Origin: Gemmatirosa kalamazoonensis
GTDB lineage: Bacteria > Gemmatimonadota > Gemmatimonadetes > Gemmatimonadales > Gemmatimonadaceae
Assembly: GCF_000522985.1 (NCBI RefSeq)
Contig: NZ_CP007130.1
Coordinates: 1 to 64,000, forward strand
DNA length: 64,000 nt
Direction: 5' to 3'
The notes under the pieces were generated by a model. The model worked only from the letters and a program-made list of their open reading frames with translations. It searched no databases and was not told the origin of the DNA. The position numbers were made by a program, and so were the translations under genes. Positions 35,241 to 44,296 of the stretch are shown in pieces (position 1 is the stretch's first letter; every line of letters starts with the position of its first letter).

Positions 35241-36680
35241 ATGGCTCTTCCTTTCGTTTCGGACAGGATGAACAGGATGGAGAGGATGACCAACGGCACC
35301 AACACCAACAGCAAAGGCACTGCTGTTGGTGTTGGTGCCGTTGGTCATCCTGTCCATCCTGTTCATCCTGTCCGAACGAAGCGCACCAGCATCCTGTCGC
35401 TTCTCTTCGCGCTGGTCATCCTGTCGAGCAGCGCGGCCGGCGCGCAGAACGCCCCGCCGTCGGTGGTGGCCGGCATCCCGGTCAACTACGACGAGGCGAA
35501 GGTCGGCACGTACACGCTCCCCGACCCGCTCGTGCTGAACGACGGCACGCGGGTGCGCGACGCGATGACCTGGTGGGTGCGGCGGCGCGACGAGGTGCTG
35601 CGGCTGTTCGAGACGAACCAGTTCGGGCGCGCGCCCGGCCGACCGCCGGGCATGCGCTTCGAGCTGCTCGACTCGGCCACGACCACGTTCGACGGCTACG
35701 CGACGCGTCGGCAAGTGCGCATCCATCTCGCGCCGGGGAACGAGCGCCCGTTCGTCGACGTGCTGCTCTACGTGCCGCGCGGCCTCCGGGCGCGCGTCCC
35801 CGTGCTGCTCAACGTGAGCTTCTCGCCGAACCGCAGCACCGTGGTCGACAGCGGCATCGTCGGCGGCGACTCGTCGTGGGCGCGTGACGGCAAGCGCGTG
35901 GCGGCGCCGCCCGCCGGCCGCGGCGCGTTGAACCCGCGCCCGTTCCTCGCGCAGGGGATCGGCGTCGCCACCGTGTACTACGGCGACATCGATCCCGACT
36001 TCGCGGGCGGGCTGCCGTACGGCGTGCGCGCGGCGTATCTCAAGCCCGGGCAGACGACCGTCGCGCCGGACGCGTGGGGCGCGATCGCGGCGTGGGCCTG
36101 GGGGCTGAGCCGCGTCATGGACTACCTCGAGACCGACCCCGACGTCGACGCGAGGAAGGTGGCGCTCGTCGGCGTGTCGCGGCTCGGCAAGACGGTGCTG
36201 TGGGCCGCCGCGCGCGACGAGCGGTTCGCGCTCGTGATCGCGAGCTGCTCGGGCGAGGGCGGCGCGGCGCTCAGCCGGCGCGACTACGGCGAGACGGTGG
36301 CGCACATCACGCACCCGACGCGCTACGGCTACCAGTTCGCCGGCAACTACGCGACCTACGCGAGCCGCGTCGACTCGCTCCCGATGGATGCGCACATGCT
36401 GCTCGCGCTCGTCGCGCCACGTCCGGTGCTGCTGCAGACGGGCGACACCGACTTCTGGTCCGACCCCAGGGGCGAGTTCCTCGCCGCGGTCGCGGCGGAG
36501 CCGGTGTTCAACCTGTTGGGCGCGCGCGGGCTCGACACGAAGGAGATGCCGCCGGTGGGGACGGCGATCTTGCACACGTTAGGCTGGTACGAGCACGCCG
36601 GCGGCCACGGCACGATCCCGTCGGACTGGGACGTGTTCCTGCGCTTCCTCCGGCTGCACTTCCAGGGCGTCGCGCCGTGA
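35241..36680 (+). CDS. Secreted alpha/beta-hydrolase, glucuronoyl-esterase-like (CE15-type)
   Basis: 479 residues if started at the ATG at 35241 (GGAG at 35227-35230). The nucleophile sits in GVSRLGKTV (Ser313), matching the CE15 glucuronoyl methylesterase signature G-C/V-S-R-x-G-K, and the fold landmarks [24 protein letters not shown] and YYGDIDPDF fit. The first ~40 codons are encoded by an almost perfect inverted repeat (35258-35376). A normal signal peptide, [19 protein letters not shown], comes only after it, and there is no ATG or GTG between repeat and signal. So translation must start in or before the repeat, giving an odd Met/Asn/Thr-rich then His-Pro-Val-rich leader. Confidence 0.8.
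   Translation: MALPFVSDRMNRMERMTNGTNTNSKGTAVGVGAVGHPVHPVHPVRTKRTSILSLLFALVILSSSAAGAQNAPPSVVAGIPVNYDEAKVGTYTLPDPLVLNDGTRVRDAMTWWVRRRDEVLRLFETNQFGRAPGRPPGMRFELLDSATTTFDGYATRRQVRIHLAPGNERPFVDVLLYVPRGLRARVPVLLNVSFSPNRSTVVDSGIVGGDSSWARDGKRVAAPPAGRGALNPRPFLAQGIGVATVYYGDIDPDFAGGLPYGVRAAYLKPGQTTVAPDAWGAIAAWAWGLSRVMDYLETDPDVDARKVALVGVSRLGKTVLWAAARDERFALVIASCSGEGGAALSRRDYGETVAHITHPTRYGYQFAGNYATYASRVDSLPMDAHMLLALVAPRPVLLQTGDTDFWSDPRGEFLAAVAAEPVFNLLGARGLDTKEMPPVGTAILHTLGWYEHAGGHGTIPSDWDVFLRFLRLHFQGVAP
35258..35376. repeat. Fold-back element (H5, 56-base arms, words ACAGGATGA and CCAACA)
   Basis: Arms 35258-35313 and 35321-35376 match at 55 of 56 positions around a 7-base loop, the longest near-perfect palindrome in the window. 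The outer half of each arm is three near-copies of the nonamer ACAGGATGA. The inner half is a second array based on ACCAAC/CACCAA. It lies within the 5' coding end of the esterase gene. The element at 39.3-39.5 kb uses the same outer word. Confidence 0.93.
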
Positions 36681-37978
36681 GCCGGATCACGATCACGAGC
36701 GTCACGACGCACGACGTCCGCTTCCCGACGTCGCGCGCGCTCGACGGCTCCGACGCGATGAACCCCGACCCGGACTACTCGGCGGCGTACGTGGTGCTCG
36801 GGACCGACGCGCCGGGGCTCGAAGGGCACGGGCTGACGTTCACGATCGGGCGCGGCAACGAGCTGTGCGTCGCGGCGATCGACGCGCTCGCGCCGATGGT
36901 GCGCGGCGTGACGCTCGACGACATCACCGCGGACATGGGCGCGTTCTGGCGGCGCGTCGTCGGCGACACGCAGCTGCGCTGGGTGGGGCCGGAGAAGGGC
37001 GTGCTGCACCTCGCCACCGCGGCGCTCGTGAACGCGGTGTGGGACCTGTGGGCGAAGGCCGAGGGGAAGCCGCTGTGGAAGCTGCTCGTCGACCTGTCGC
37101 CCGAGGAGATCGTGCGGTGCGTCGACTTCCGCTACGTCACCGACGCGCTCACGCCCGACGAGGCGCTCGCCATCCTGCGCCGCAACGCCGGCACGCGCGC
37201 CGAGCGCGAAGCAGAGATGCGGCGCGACGGGTATCCCGCGTACACGACGTCCGCCGGCTGGCTCGGGTATCCCGACGAGAAGATCCGGCGGCTGTGCGCC
37301 GAAGGGGTGGCGGCCGGATGGAACCACTTCAAGATCAAGGTGGGGCGCGACCTCGCCGACGACCTGCGGCGCGCGGCGCTCGTGCGCGAGGCGATCGGTC
37401 CCGACCGCAAGCTCATGGTCGACGCGAACCAGGTGTGGGACGTCGGCGAGGCGATCGCATGGATGGGCGAGCTGGCGCGCTTCGACCCGTGGTGGATCGA
37501 GGAGCCGACGAGCCCCGACGACGTGCTGGGACACGCGGCGGTCGCGCGTGCCGTCGCGCCGATCGGCGTCGCGACCGGCGAGCAGTGCCAGAACCGCGTC
37601 GTGTTCAAGCAGCTCATGCAGGCGAACGCGATCCGCTTCTGTCAGATCGACGCGTGCCGGCTCGGCGGGGTGAACGAGGTGATCGCCGTGCTGCTCATGG
37701 CCGCGAAGTTCGGCGTGCCGGTGTGCCCGCACGCCGGTGGCGTGGGGTTGTGCGAGTACGTGCAGCATCTCGCGATCTTCGACTACGTGTGCGTGAGCGC
37801 GTCGCTGGACGATCGCATCGTGGAGTACGTCGATCACCTGCACGAGCACTTCGTGCACCCGGTGGTGATCCGCGGCGGCCGCTACGTGCCGCCGACCGCG
37901 CCGGGATACAGCATCACGATGAAGCCCGAGAGTCTGCGCACGTACGCCTACCCCAACGGCCCCGCGTGGTCCTCATGA
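36677..37978 (+). CDS. fucD: L-fuconate dehydratase (enolase superfamily)
   Basis: 433 residues, close to the usual ~440. The GTG overlaps the esterase stop (GTGA). The N-terminal [20 protein letters not shown] is highly characteristic of the fuconate dehydratase/ENOSF1 clade. Catalytic elements of the mandelate-racemase subgroup are present: HFKIKVG (lysine base), [18 protein letters not shown] and GEQCQN (metal ligands) and the histidine in [15 protein letters not shown]. It removes water from L-fuconate to give 2-keto-3-deoxy-L-fuconate. This is the most specific marker that the surrounding operon degrades L-fucose. The fucosidase gene starts inside its stop. Confidence 0.93.
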   Translation: MSRITITSVTTHDVRFPTSRALDGSDAMNPDPDYSAAYVVLGTDAPGLEGHGLTFTIGRGNELCVAAIDALAPMVRGVTLDDITADMGAFWRRVVGDTQLRWVGPEKGVLHLATAALVNAVWDLWAKAEGKPLWKLLVDLSPEEIVRCVDFRYVTDALTPDEALAILRRNAGTRAEREAEMRRDGYPAYTTSAGWLGYPDEKIRRLCAEGVAAGWNHFKIKVGRDLADDLRRAALVREAIGPDRKLMVDANQVWDVGEAIAWMGELARFDPWWIEEPTSPDDVLGHAAVARAVAPIGVATGEQCQNRVVFKQLMQANAIRFCQIDACRLGGVNEVIAVLLMAAKFGVPVCPHAGGVGLCEYVQHLAIFDYVCVSASLDDRIVEYVDHLHEHFVHPVVIRGGRYVPPTAPGYSITMKPESLRTYAYPNGPAWSS

Positions 37979-39324
37979 AGACGCTCACACGACTCACCGT
38001 CGCGCTGCTGCTCGCCGCGACCGCCGGTGCGCAGCCGAAACCCGAGACGCCGGCCCAGCGCGACGCGCGCATGCAGTGGTGGCGCGAGGCGCGGTTCGGG
38101 ATGTTCATCCACTGGGGGCTCTACGCCGTGCCCGCGGGCTCCTACAAGGGGGAGCGCCTGCCGAACATCGGCGAGTGGATCATGAACAACGCGCACATCC
38201 CGGTGGCGGAGTACGAGCAGTTCGCGCAGCGCTTCGACCCGGAGCAGTTCGACGCCGACGCGTGGGCGCGCACGGCGAAGGCGGCCGGGATGAAGTACAT
38301 CATCATCACGTCGAAGCACCACGACGGCTTCGCGATCTTCGACTCCAAGGTGTCGCGCTACGACATCGTCGACGCGACGCCGTATCACCGCGATGCGCTG
38401 AAGGCGCTCGCCGCGGCCGCGCACCGCGAGGGGCTCAAGTTCGGGGTCTACTACTCCATCATGGACTGGCATCACCCCGACGCGCAGGCGCCGAACTACC
38501 CGGAGTACAACTCGCGCACGAAGACGAACCCGAACTTCGCGCGCTACGTCGAGACCTACATGAAGCCGCAGCTCCGCGAGCTCGTGACGCAGTATCCCGA
38601 GATCGACGTGCTGTGGTTCGACGGCGAGTGGATCCCCGACTGGAGCGATGCGCAGGGGAAGGCGCTGTACGACTGGCTGCGCACGTTGAAGCCGAGCCTC
38701 ATCATCAACAACCGCGTCGGCCACTCGCGCAACGGCATGCAGGGGATGAGCGCGAGCGGCGACGCGCCCGGCGACTTCGGCACGCCCGAGCAGCAGGTGC
38801 CGCCCGAGGGGCTCCCGGGCATCGACTGGGAGACGTGCATGACGATGAACGACACGTGGGGCTTCAAGTCGTACGACGACGACTGGAAGGACACGAAGAC
38901 GCTCGTCCGCACGCTCGTCGACGTCGCGTCCAAGGGCGGCAATCTCCTGCTCAACGTCGGGCCGACGGCCCAGGGGCTGATCCCCGCGCCGAGCGTGTCG
39001 CGCCTGCGCGAGATGGGCGACTGGATGCGCGCGAACGGTAACGGCGAGTCGATCTACGGCACGACGGCGAGCCCGTTCGGGCTGCCGGCGTGGGGACGGT
39101 ACACGACGAAGGGCGCGAAGGTCTACGCGCACGTCTTCGACTGGCCGAAAGACCGCAAGCTCACGCTCACCGGCGTGACGAAGCGCCCGTCGCGCGTGTC
39201 GCTGCTCGTCGACGGCAAGCCGCTCGACGTGACGCAGGGTGCCGGCGGCGCGTTCGTCGTCACGCTGCCACCGGTGGCGCCGAGCACGATCGCGTCCGTG
39301 CTCGTGCTGGAGGGGACACGATGA
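37975..39324 (+). CDS. Alpha-L-fucosidase, glycoside hydrolase family 29
   Basis: 449 residues with a signal peptide ending ATAGAQ. GH29 blocks are [36 protein letters not shown] and VLWFDGEW, whose Asp216 is the expected nucleophile, followed by [16 protein letters not shown]. The retaining enzyme releases L-fucose from glycans in the periplasm or outside. A small beta-sandwich makes up the last ~80 residues. The ATGA overlap with the fuconate dehydratase couples substrate release to catabolism in one operon. An inverted repeat begins right at its stop. Confidence 0.95.
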   Translation: MKTLTRLTVALLLAATAGAQPKPETPAQRDARMQWWREARFGMFIHWGLYAVPAGSYKGERLPNIGEWIMNNAHIPVAEYEQFAQRFDPEQFDADAWARTAKAAGMKYIIITSKHHDGFAIFDSKVSRYDIVDATPYHRDALKALAAAAHREGLKFGVYYSIMDWHHPDAQAPNYPEYNSRTKTNPNFARYVETYMKPQLRELVTQYPEIDVLWFDGEWIPDWSDAQGKALYDWLRTLKPSLIINNRVGHSRNGMQGMSASGDAPGDFGTPEQQVPPEGLPGIDWETCMTMNDTWGFKSYDDDWKDTKTLVRTLVDVASKGGNLLLNVGPTAQGLIPAPSVSRLREMGDWMRANGNGESIYGTTASPFGLPAWGRYTTKGAKVYAHVFDWPKDRKLTLTGVTKRPSRVSLLVDGKPLDVTQGAGGAFVVTLPPVAPSTIASVLVLEGTR

Positions 39325-39480
39325 CAGGATGCCGGGCGCTCTTCTTTGGACAGGATGACAGGACGGACAGGATGAGAACCTCTTCTAAGAGAGAGCAACT
39401 GCAACAGCCTTCTTGGTGTTGTTCATCCTGTCCGTCCTGTCATCCTGTCTGAACGAACGGCAGCCCGTCCTGTCCATCTT
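39319..39480. repeat. Fold-back element (H6, same word family as H5)
   Basis: A core pair of 27-base perfect arms (39349-39375 and 39423-39449) is made of GACAGGATGA-type words. Weaker outer pairs are GATGACAGGATGCCGGGC near 39320 against CCCGTCCTGTCCATC near 39465. The 47-base centre contains further partial pairing. It fills the gap between the fucosidase and the zinc dehydrogenase. Outer word and flank (TTCATCCTGTCC then GAACGAA) are shared with H5, so the two are copies of one family. Confidence 0.88.
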
Positions 39481-39495
39481 CACGCGCGAGGGGTG

Positions 39496-40632
39496 ATGCG
39501 AGCAGCGGTGCTGGTGGACGTGAACCGCATCGAGGTGCGCGACGTCCCGCGTGCCGTGCTCGCGCCGCACGAGGTGCGGGTGCGCGTCGGCGCGGTGGGG
39601 CTGTGCGGCACCGACGTGCACATCGTGGAGGGGCACGCGAACTATCACCGCGACGCGCACGGCCGCGTCGTGCCGCTCGCCTCGTGCCCGCAGATCCTCG
39701 GCCACGAGATCGCCGGCGAGGTCGTGGAGATCGGCGCGGACGCGCGCGGGGTGCGCGTGGGCGAGCGCGTGATCGTCGACCAGGGACGCACGTGCGTCGG
39801 CGAGCGGCGCACGCCGGTGTGCGAGTACTGCGCGACCGGCGACTCGCACCAGTGCGAGTGGTACGCCGAGCACGGGATCACCGGGCTCCCGGGCGGCTTC
39901 GCCGAGGAGATCGTCGTGCCGGCGGCGAACGTGGTGCCGCTGGCGTCGGACCTCGACCTCCTGCGCGCCGCGCTGGCGGAGCCGCTGGGCTGCGTCGTGC
40001 ACTCGACGGAGACCGTGCTGCGCGCGCCGTCGCGCTACCGGCTCGCCGGCGATGCGGCAGCCGTGCGCACGGTGGTGCTGTGCGGTGCCGGACCGTCGGG
40101 GCTCCTGTTCGTGCAGTACCTGCGCAACGTGCTGGGCTTCGACGGCACGCTGCTGGTGTCGGAGCCGAGCGCGCGGCGCCGCGTGCTGGCCGAGCGGTTC
40201 GGCGGCGAGACGATCGATCCGACGTCGACGCCGCTCGCCGACGCGGTGCGCGACCGCACGGAGGGCCGCATGGCCGAGCTGCTGATCGACGCATCGGGCG
40301 CCGGCGCGGTGATCGCCGCGGTGCCCGAGCTCGTGCGCAAGCAGGGCACGGTGCTGTTCTACGCGCACGGCCATGCCGGCGTCGATCTCAGCGTGATGAA
40401 CGGCGTCCAGTTCCTCGAGCCGACCATGCTCTCCCCGTGTGGCGCGTCCGGCGGCTTCGAGCCCGACGGCCGCCCGACGACGTACGTGCGCGCGCTGCGC
40501 ATGATCGAGAGCGGCCGTATCGACGTCGGCTCGCTCGTGACGCATCGTTACCACTCGCTCGACGCCGTGCCGCAGGCGTTCGCCGGCGATCACCGGCTGC
40601 CGGAGTACGTGAAGGGAGTCGTGGTGCTGTAA
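39496..40632 (+). CDS. Zinc-dependent alcohol/sugar dehydrogenase (MDR family)
   Basis: 378 residues from the ATG at 39496 (GAGGGG ribosome site; a GTG one codon earlier is possible). Catalytic zinc ligands are in GLCGTDVHIVEGH and GHEIAGEVVEIG. A structural zinc loop follows with spaced cysteines in the stretch TCVGERRTPVCEYCATGD. The Rossmann motif is VLCGAGPSGLLFVQY. Substrate is uncertain. L-fucose dehydrogenase, or oxidation of a related deoxy sugar or lactaldehyde-type product, would fit the cluster. It is separated from the binding-protein gene by 20 bases. Confidence 0.85.
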   Translation: MRAAVLVDVNRIEVRDVPRAVLAPHEVRVRVGAVGLCGTDVHIVEGHANYHRDAHGRVVPLASCPQILGHEIAGEVVEIGADARGVRVGERVIVDQGRTCVGERRTPVCEYCATGDSHQCEWYAEHGITGLPGGFAEEIVVPAANVVPLASDLDLLRAALAEPLGCVVHSTETVLRAPSRYRLAGDAAAVRTVVLCGAGPSGLLFVQYLRNVLGFDGTLLVSEPSARRRVLAERFGGETIDPTSTPLADAVRDRTEGRMAELLIDASGAGAVIAAVPELVRKQGTVLFYAHGHAGVDLSVMNGVQFLEPTMLSPCGASGGFEPDGRPTTYVRALRMIESGRIDVGSLVTHRYHSLDAVPQAFAGDHRLPEYVKGVVVL

Positions 40633-40652
40633 ACGACAACCGCCGAGCCAAC

Positions 40653-41651
40653 ATGACCAGACGATCTCTGATCGCCGTCGCCGTAGTCGCACTGCTCGCC
40701 GCCTGCAGCAAGAGCGCCGACAGTGGAAAGGGTCCGCTCACCATCGCGGTCATCCCGAAGGGCACCACGCACGAGTTCTGGAAGAGCATCCACGCCGGCG
40801 CCGAGCAGGCGGCGCGCGAGCTGTCGGCGCAGGGCGACTCCGTCGTCATCATCTGGAAGGGCCCCATCCGCGAGGACGACCGCGAGCAGCAGGTGCAGGT
40901 CGTCGAGGGATTCGTGAGCCAGGGCGTGAAGGGGATGGTGCTCGCCCCGCTCGACCGGCAGGCGCTCGTCCGCCCTGTCGAGGAGGCGCAGCGCGCCGGC
41001 GTGCCGACCGTCGTGATCGATTCGCGGCTCGACACCGATTCCATCGTCGGCTACGTCGCCACCGACAACCTGAAGGGCGGCCAGCTCGCCGCCGACCGGC
41101 TCGGCGAGCTGTTAGGCGGCAAGGGCAAGGTGCTCGTGCTCCGCTATCAGGAAGGCTCGGCGAGCACGATGGAGCGCGAGCGCGGCTTCCTCGAGGAGCT
41201 GAAGGCGAAGTACCCCGGCATCACGCTCGTCTCGTCGGACCAGTACTCGGGCCCCACGCGCGAGACGGCGAAGCGCGCCGCGGAGAACCTGCTGAACCGC
41301 TTCGGCGCCGACCTGCAGGGGATCTTCACGCCGAACGAGTCGTCCACCATCGGCATGCTGCTCGCCCTGCAGGACATCGGCAAGGCGGGCTCGGTGCGGC
41401 TCGTCGGCTTCGACGCGGGACAGACGCTGCTCACCGCGCTCCGCGCGAAGCAGATCCAGGGGCTCGTCGTGCAGAACCCGATGCGCATGGGCTACCTCGG
41501 CGTGAAGACGATGGTGGATCACCTGCGCGGCCGCCCCGTGTCGAAGCTCGTCGACACCGGCGTGATGCTCGTGACGCCGGAGAACGTCGACTCGGCGCAG
41601 GTGCAGCAGGTCGTGAGCCCGCCGATCGCGAAGTACTTGCCGGGCGGATGA
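40653..41651 (+). CDS. Ribose-type ABC transporter substrate-binding lipoprotein (RbsB-like)
   Basis: 332 residues with a lipobox LLAACSK. The periplasmic-binding type I fold shows LTIAVIPKGTTHEFWKSIHAGAEQAA, GVKGMVLAPLDRQALV, AGVPTVVIDSRLD, GYVATDNLKGGQLAADRL and LQGIFTPNESSTIGMLLAL. It should bind a monosaccharide, by context L-fucose or a relative. The stop overlaps the ATPase ATG by four bases. Its permease partner is the first gene of the operon at 30866, which is an unusual separation. Confidence 0.92.
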   Translation: MTRRSLIAVAVVALLAACSKSADSGKGPLTIAVIPKGTTHEFWKSIHAGAEQAARELSAQGDSVVIIWKGPIREDDREQQVQVVEGFVSQGVKGMVLAPLDRQALVRPVEEAQRAGVPTVVIDSRLDTDSIVGYVATDNLKGGQLAADRLGELLGGKGKVLVLRYQEGSASTMERERGFLEELKAKYPGITLVSSDQYSGPTRETAKRAAENLLNRFGADLQGIFTPNESSTIGMLLALQDIGKAGSVRLVGFDAGQTLLTALRAKQIQGLVVQNPMRMGYLGVKTMVDHLRGRPVSKLVDTGVMLVTPENVDSAQVQQVVSPPIAKYLPGG

Positions 41652-43150
41652 GCGACGCCCTGCTCGAGATCACCGGCGTCGCGAAGCGATTCGGCGCCAC
41701 CGTCGCGCTCGACGGCGTGGACCTCGCGCTGCGCGCCGGCGAGGTGCACGCGCTCGTCGGCGAGAACGGGGCGGGGAAGTCCACGCTCATGGGCGTCCTC
41801 GCTGGCGCGCTGCGCCCCGATCGCGGCACGATGCGGCTCGCCGGCGCGCCGTACACGCCCGGCTCGCCGCTCGACGCGCGGCGGCGCGGCATCGCGCTGA
41901 TCCACCAGGAGCTGTCGCTCTGCCCACACCTCACGGTGGCCGAGAACGTCGTGTTGGGCGCCGAGCCGACGCGGCGTGGGCTCGTCGACCGGGACGCCGC
42001 GCGCGGTCGCACGCGTGCGCTGCTCGCCGAGTTCGGGCACCCGGAGATCGAGCCCGATCGACCCGTGCGCGCGCTGTCGATCGCGGCGCGGCAGGTCGTG
42101 GAGATCTGCCGCGCGCTGAACGCGGATGCGCGCGTGCTGCTCATGGACGAGCCGACGAGCTCCTTCCAGCGCGCCGACGTCGAGCGGCTGTTCGCGCTCG
42201 TCAGGCGGCTCGCCGCGCGCGGCATCGCGGTCGTCTACATCAGCCACTTCCTCGAGGAGGTGCGCGAGATCGCCGACGCGTACACCGTGCTGCGCGACGG
42301 CCGATCGGTGGACAGCGGCCGCATCGCCGAGGTGACGAACGAGCGACTCGTCGCGCGCATGGTGGGGCGCGAGATGGGCGGCATGTTCCCGGCGCGCGCG
42401 TCGCACGAGCGCGGCGAGGTGCTGCTCGCGGTGGACGGTCTCGCGGCGCCGGGGCTCGCGCACGCGAGCTTCGAGATCCGACGCGGCGAGATCCTCGGCG
42501 TCGCGGGGCTCGTCGGCGCGGGGCGCACGGAGCTGGTGCGCGCACTGTTCGGGCTCGCGCCGGCGCAGTCGGGGCGCGTCACGCTCGGCGGTCGCGCGCT
42601 GGCGCTGCGCGGCGCGCCGGACCGACGGATCGACGACGGGTTCGGGTATCTGAGCGAGGACCGGAAGGGCGAGGGGCTCGCGCTGCCGCTCTCGATCGCC
42701 GACAACGTGTGCGCGACGCGCCTCGACGCGTGCACGCGCGGCGGCGGCATCCTCGACCTCGGCCGGCAGCGCACCCGCGCCCGCCGGTGGATCGACGCGC
42801 TCGGCGTGCGCGCGTGGGGGCCGGAGCAGCGGGTGCGGACGCTCTCGGGCGGCAATCAGCAGAAGGTGGCCCTCGGCCGTTTACTTCATCAGGAGGCCGA
42901 CGTGCTGCTCCTCGACGAGCCGACGCGCGGCATCGACGTCGGCAGCAAGGCGCAGGTGTACGATGCCGTCGCGCGCGCCGCCGACGCCGGCAAGGCGGTG
43001 CTGCTCGTCAGCTCGTACCTGCCGGAGCTGTTCGGCCTCTGCGACCGGATCGCGGTGATGTGCCGCGGGCGACTCTCGGCGGCGCGCCCGGTGTCGGAGT
43101 GGACGCCGGAGACGGTGCTCGCGGCCGCCGTCGGTGCCGACGCCGCCTGA
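41648..43150 (+). CDS. Ribose-type ABC transporter ATP-binding protein (RbsA-like, two ABC domains)
   Basis: 500 residues, the normal RbsA length. Domain 1 has a perfect Walker A, GENGAGKST, the Q-loop LIHQELSLC and Walker B RVLLMDEPTSS. Domain 2 has the degenerate Walker A VGAGRTEL, the EDRKGEG block, signature LSGGNQQKV and Walker B VLLLDEPTRG. This asymmetry is normal for sugar importers of this type. One of the few TTA codons outside the TTAGGC context I noticed occurs here (42879). It is the last gene of the transport/fucose operon before a 27-base gap to ThuA. Confidence 0.95.
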   Translation: MSDALLEITGVAKRFGATVALDGVDLALRAGEVHALVGENGAGKSTLMGVLAGALRPDRGTMRLAGAPYTPGSPLDARRRGIALIHQELSLCPHLTVAENVVLGAEPTRRGLVDRDAARGRTRALLAEFGHPEIEPDRPVRALSIAARQVVEICRALNADARVLLMDEPTSSFQRADVERLFALVRRLAARGIAVVYISHFLEEVREIADAYTVLRDGRSVDSGRIAEVTNERLVARMVGREMGGMFPARASHERGEVLLAVDGLAAPGLAHASFEIRRGEILGVAGLVGAGRTELVRALFGLAPAQSGRVTLGGRALALRGAPDRRIDDGFGYLSEDRKGEGLALPLSIADNVCATRLDACTRGGGILDLGRQRTRARRWIDALGVRAWGPEQRVRTLSGGNQQKVALGRLLHQEADVLLLDEPTRGIDVGSKAQVYDAVARAADAGKAVLLVSSYLPELFGLCDRIAVMCRGRLSAARPVSEWTPETVLAAAVGADAA

Positions 43151-43177
43151 CACGAAGATCACACGGAGGACAATACG

Positions 43178-44104
43178 ATGGACTCGCTGACCCGGCGCCG
43201 CTTCCTGGAGCGCCTCGGCCTCGCGCTCGCCGCGGTCCCGTTAGGCGCGGCGACGGCGCGGGCGGCCGACGCCCCGCGGCGCCGCCTGCTCGTGTTCACG
43301 AAGTCGAGCGGCTTCGAGCACTCGGTGATCAAGCGCGGGGCCGACGGCTCGCCGTCGCTCGTCGAGCGCGTGCTCACCGAGATGGGCGCGAAGCACGGCT
43401 TCGACGTCACGTGCACGAAGGACGGCAGCGTGTTCGACACGAGCGCGGTCCGCGACAACGACGCGTTCTTCTTCTTCACGAGCGGCTACCTCACCGACGT
43501 CGGCACCGACAAGCACCCGGCGATGAGCGACGCCGGCAAGGCCGCGCTGCTCGACGCGGTGCGCGGCGGCAAGGGATTCGTCGCGTTCCACGCGGCGACG
43601 GACAGCTTCCACACGCTCCCCGACCCGACGGACCGCTCGAACCGCTACGTCGCGCACGGCGACGCGACCGATCCGTACCTCAAGATGCTCGGCGGGGAGT
43701 TCATCCTGCACGGCAAGCAGCAGAAGGCGTGGGCGCGCGTCGTCGACGCGAAGTTCCCCGGCATGGACGGCTACGGCGCCGAGCGCGTGGAGCGCATGGG
43801 CGAGTGGTACTCGCTGAAGGACTTCCAGCCCGACCTGCACGTGCTGATGGTGCTCGACACGCAGGGGATGGAGGGCGCCCCGTACCAGCGCGGCCCGTAT
43901 CCGGTCACGTGGGCACGCGCGCACGGTCGCGGCCGAGTCTTCTACTCCGCGCTCGGTCACCGGGAGGAGGAATGGACCGAGACCGCGATGCCGACGATGG
44001 TGTTAGGCGCCCTCCGCTGGGCGTTCGGCGACGCGAAGGCGTCCATCCCGCCGAATCTTTCGAGCGTTGCGCCGCGCGCCGCGGAGATCCCGCCGAAGAG
44101 CTAG
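43178..44104 (+). CDS. ThuA-like domain protein with Tat-type signal
   Basis: 308 residues with a CGGAGG ribosome site. The N-terminus RRRFLERLGLALAAVP is a twin-arginine-type signal. The class I glutamine-amidotransferase-like ThuA domain follows: RRLLVFTKSSGFEHSVI, FFFFTSGYL, GKGFVAFHAATDSFH, LKMLGGEFILHGKQQ and the terminal YPVTWARAHGRGRVFYSALGH. ThuA is implicated in trehalose/disaccharide use in rhizobia, and homologues are common in polysaccharide loci, but the reaction is not established. It converges with a DUF4349 gene; a long inverted repeat lies between them. Confidence 0.85.
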   Translation: MDSLTRRRFLERLGLALAAVPLGAATARAADAPRRRLLVFTKSSGFEHSVIKRGADGSPSLVERVLTEMGAKHGFDVTCTKDGSVFDTSAVRDNDAFFFFTSGYLTDVGTDKHPAMSDAGKAALLDAVRGGKGFVAFHAATDSFHTLPDPTDRSNRYVAHGDATDPYLKMLGGEFILHGKQQKAWARVVDAKFPGMDGYGAERVERMGEWYSLKDFQPDLHVLMVLDTQGMEGAPYQRGPYPVTWARAHGRGRVFYSALGHREEEWTETAMPTMVLGALRWAFGDAKASIPPNLSSVAPRAAEIPPKS

Positions 44105-44130
44105 CCGTAGCTGATCGCGCTCCGGCTGGG

Positions 44131-44268
44131 CTCCACGTACGAGTTCTCGTGGGACTGAAGAAGGACTGAAGGAGGACTGAAGCAGGACAACAACAAAGAA
44201 GTTGTGGTTGGTCCTTCTTCAGTCCTCCTTCAGTCCTTCTTCAGTCCTGACGAACCACGTACGTGGAG
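44131..44268. repeat. Fold-back element (H7, 11-mer GACTGAAGGAG, family with H14)
   Basis: A symmetrical 138-base palindrome. Terminal 11 bases CTCCACGTACG are perfect, an imperfect stretch follows, and a 30-base perfect block of tandem GACTGAAG(A/G)AG copies mirrors on the other arm (44153-44182 against 44217-44246). It lies between convergent ThuA and DUF4349 genes. The element at 63170-63310 has the same ends, the same word and an almost identical right arm. Confidence 0.93.
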
Positions 44269-44296
44269 CCGTGCGCGGCCACGACCGCCGAGAAGC

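Noticed and set aside
44131-44268. Inverted repeats as terminal repeats of insertion sequences
   Set aside because: Arms meet around short loops, there is no enclosed open frame or transposase, and no target duplication is visible by eye.
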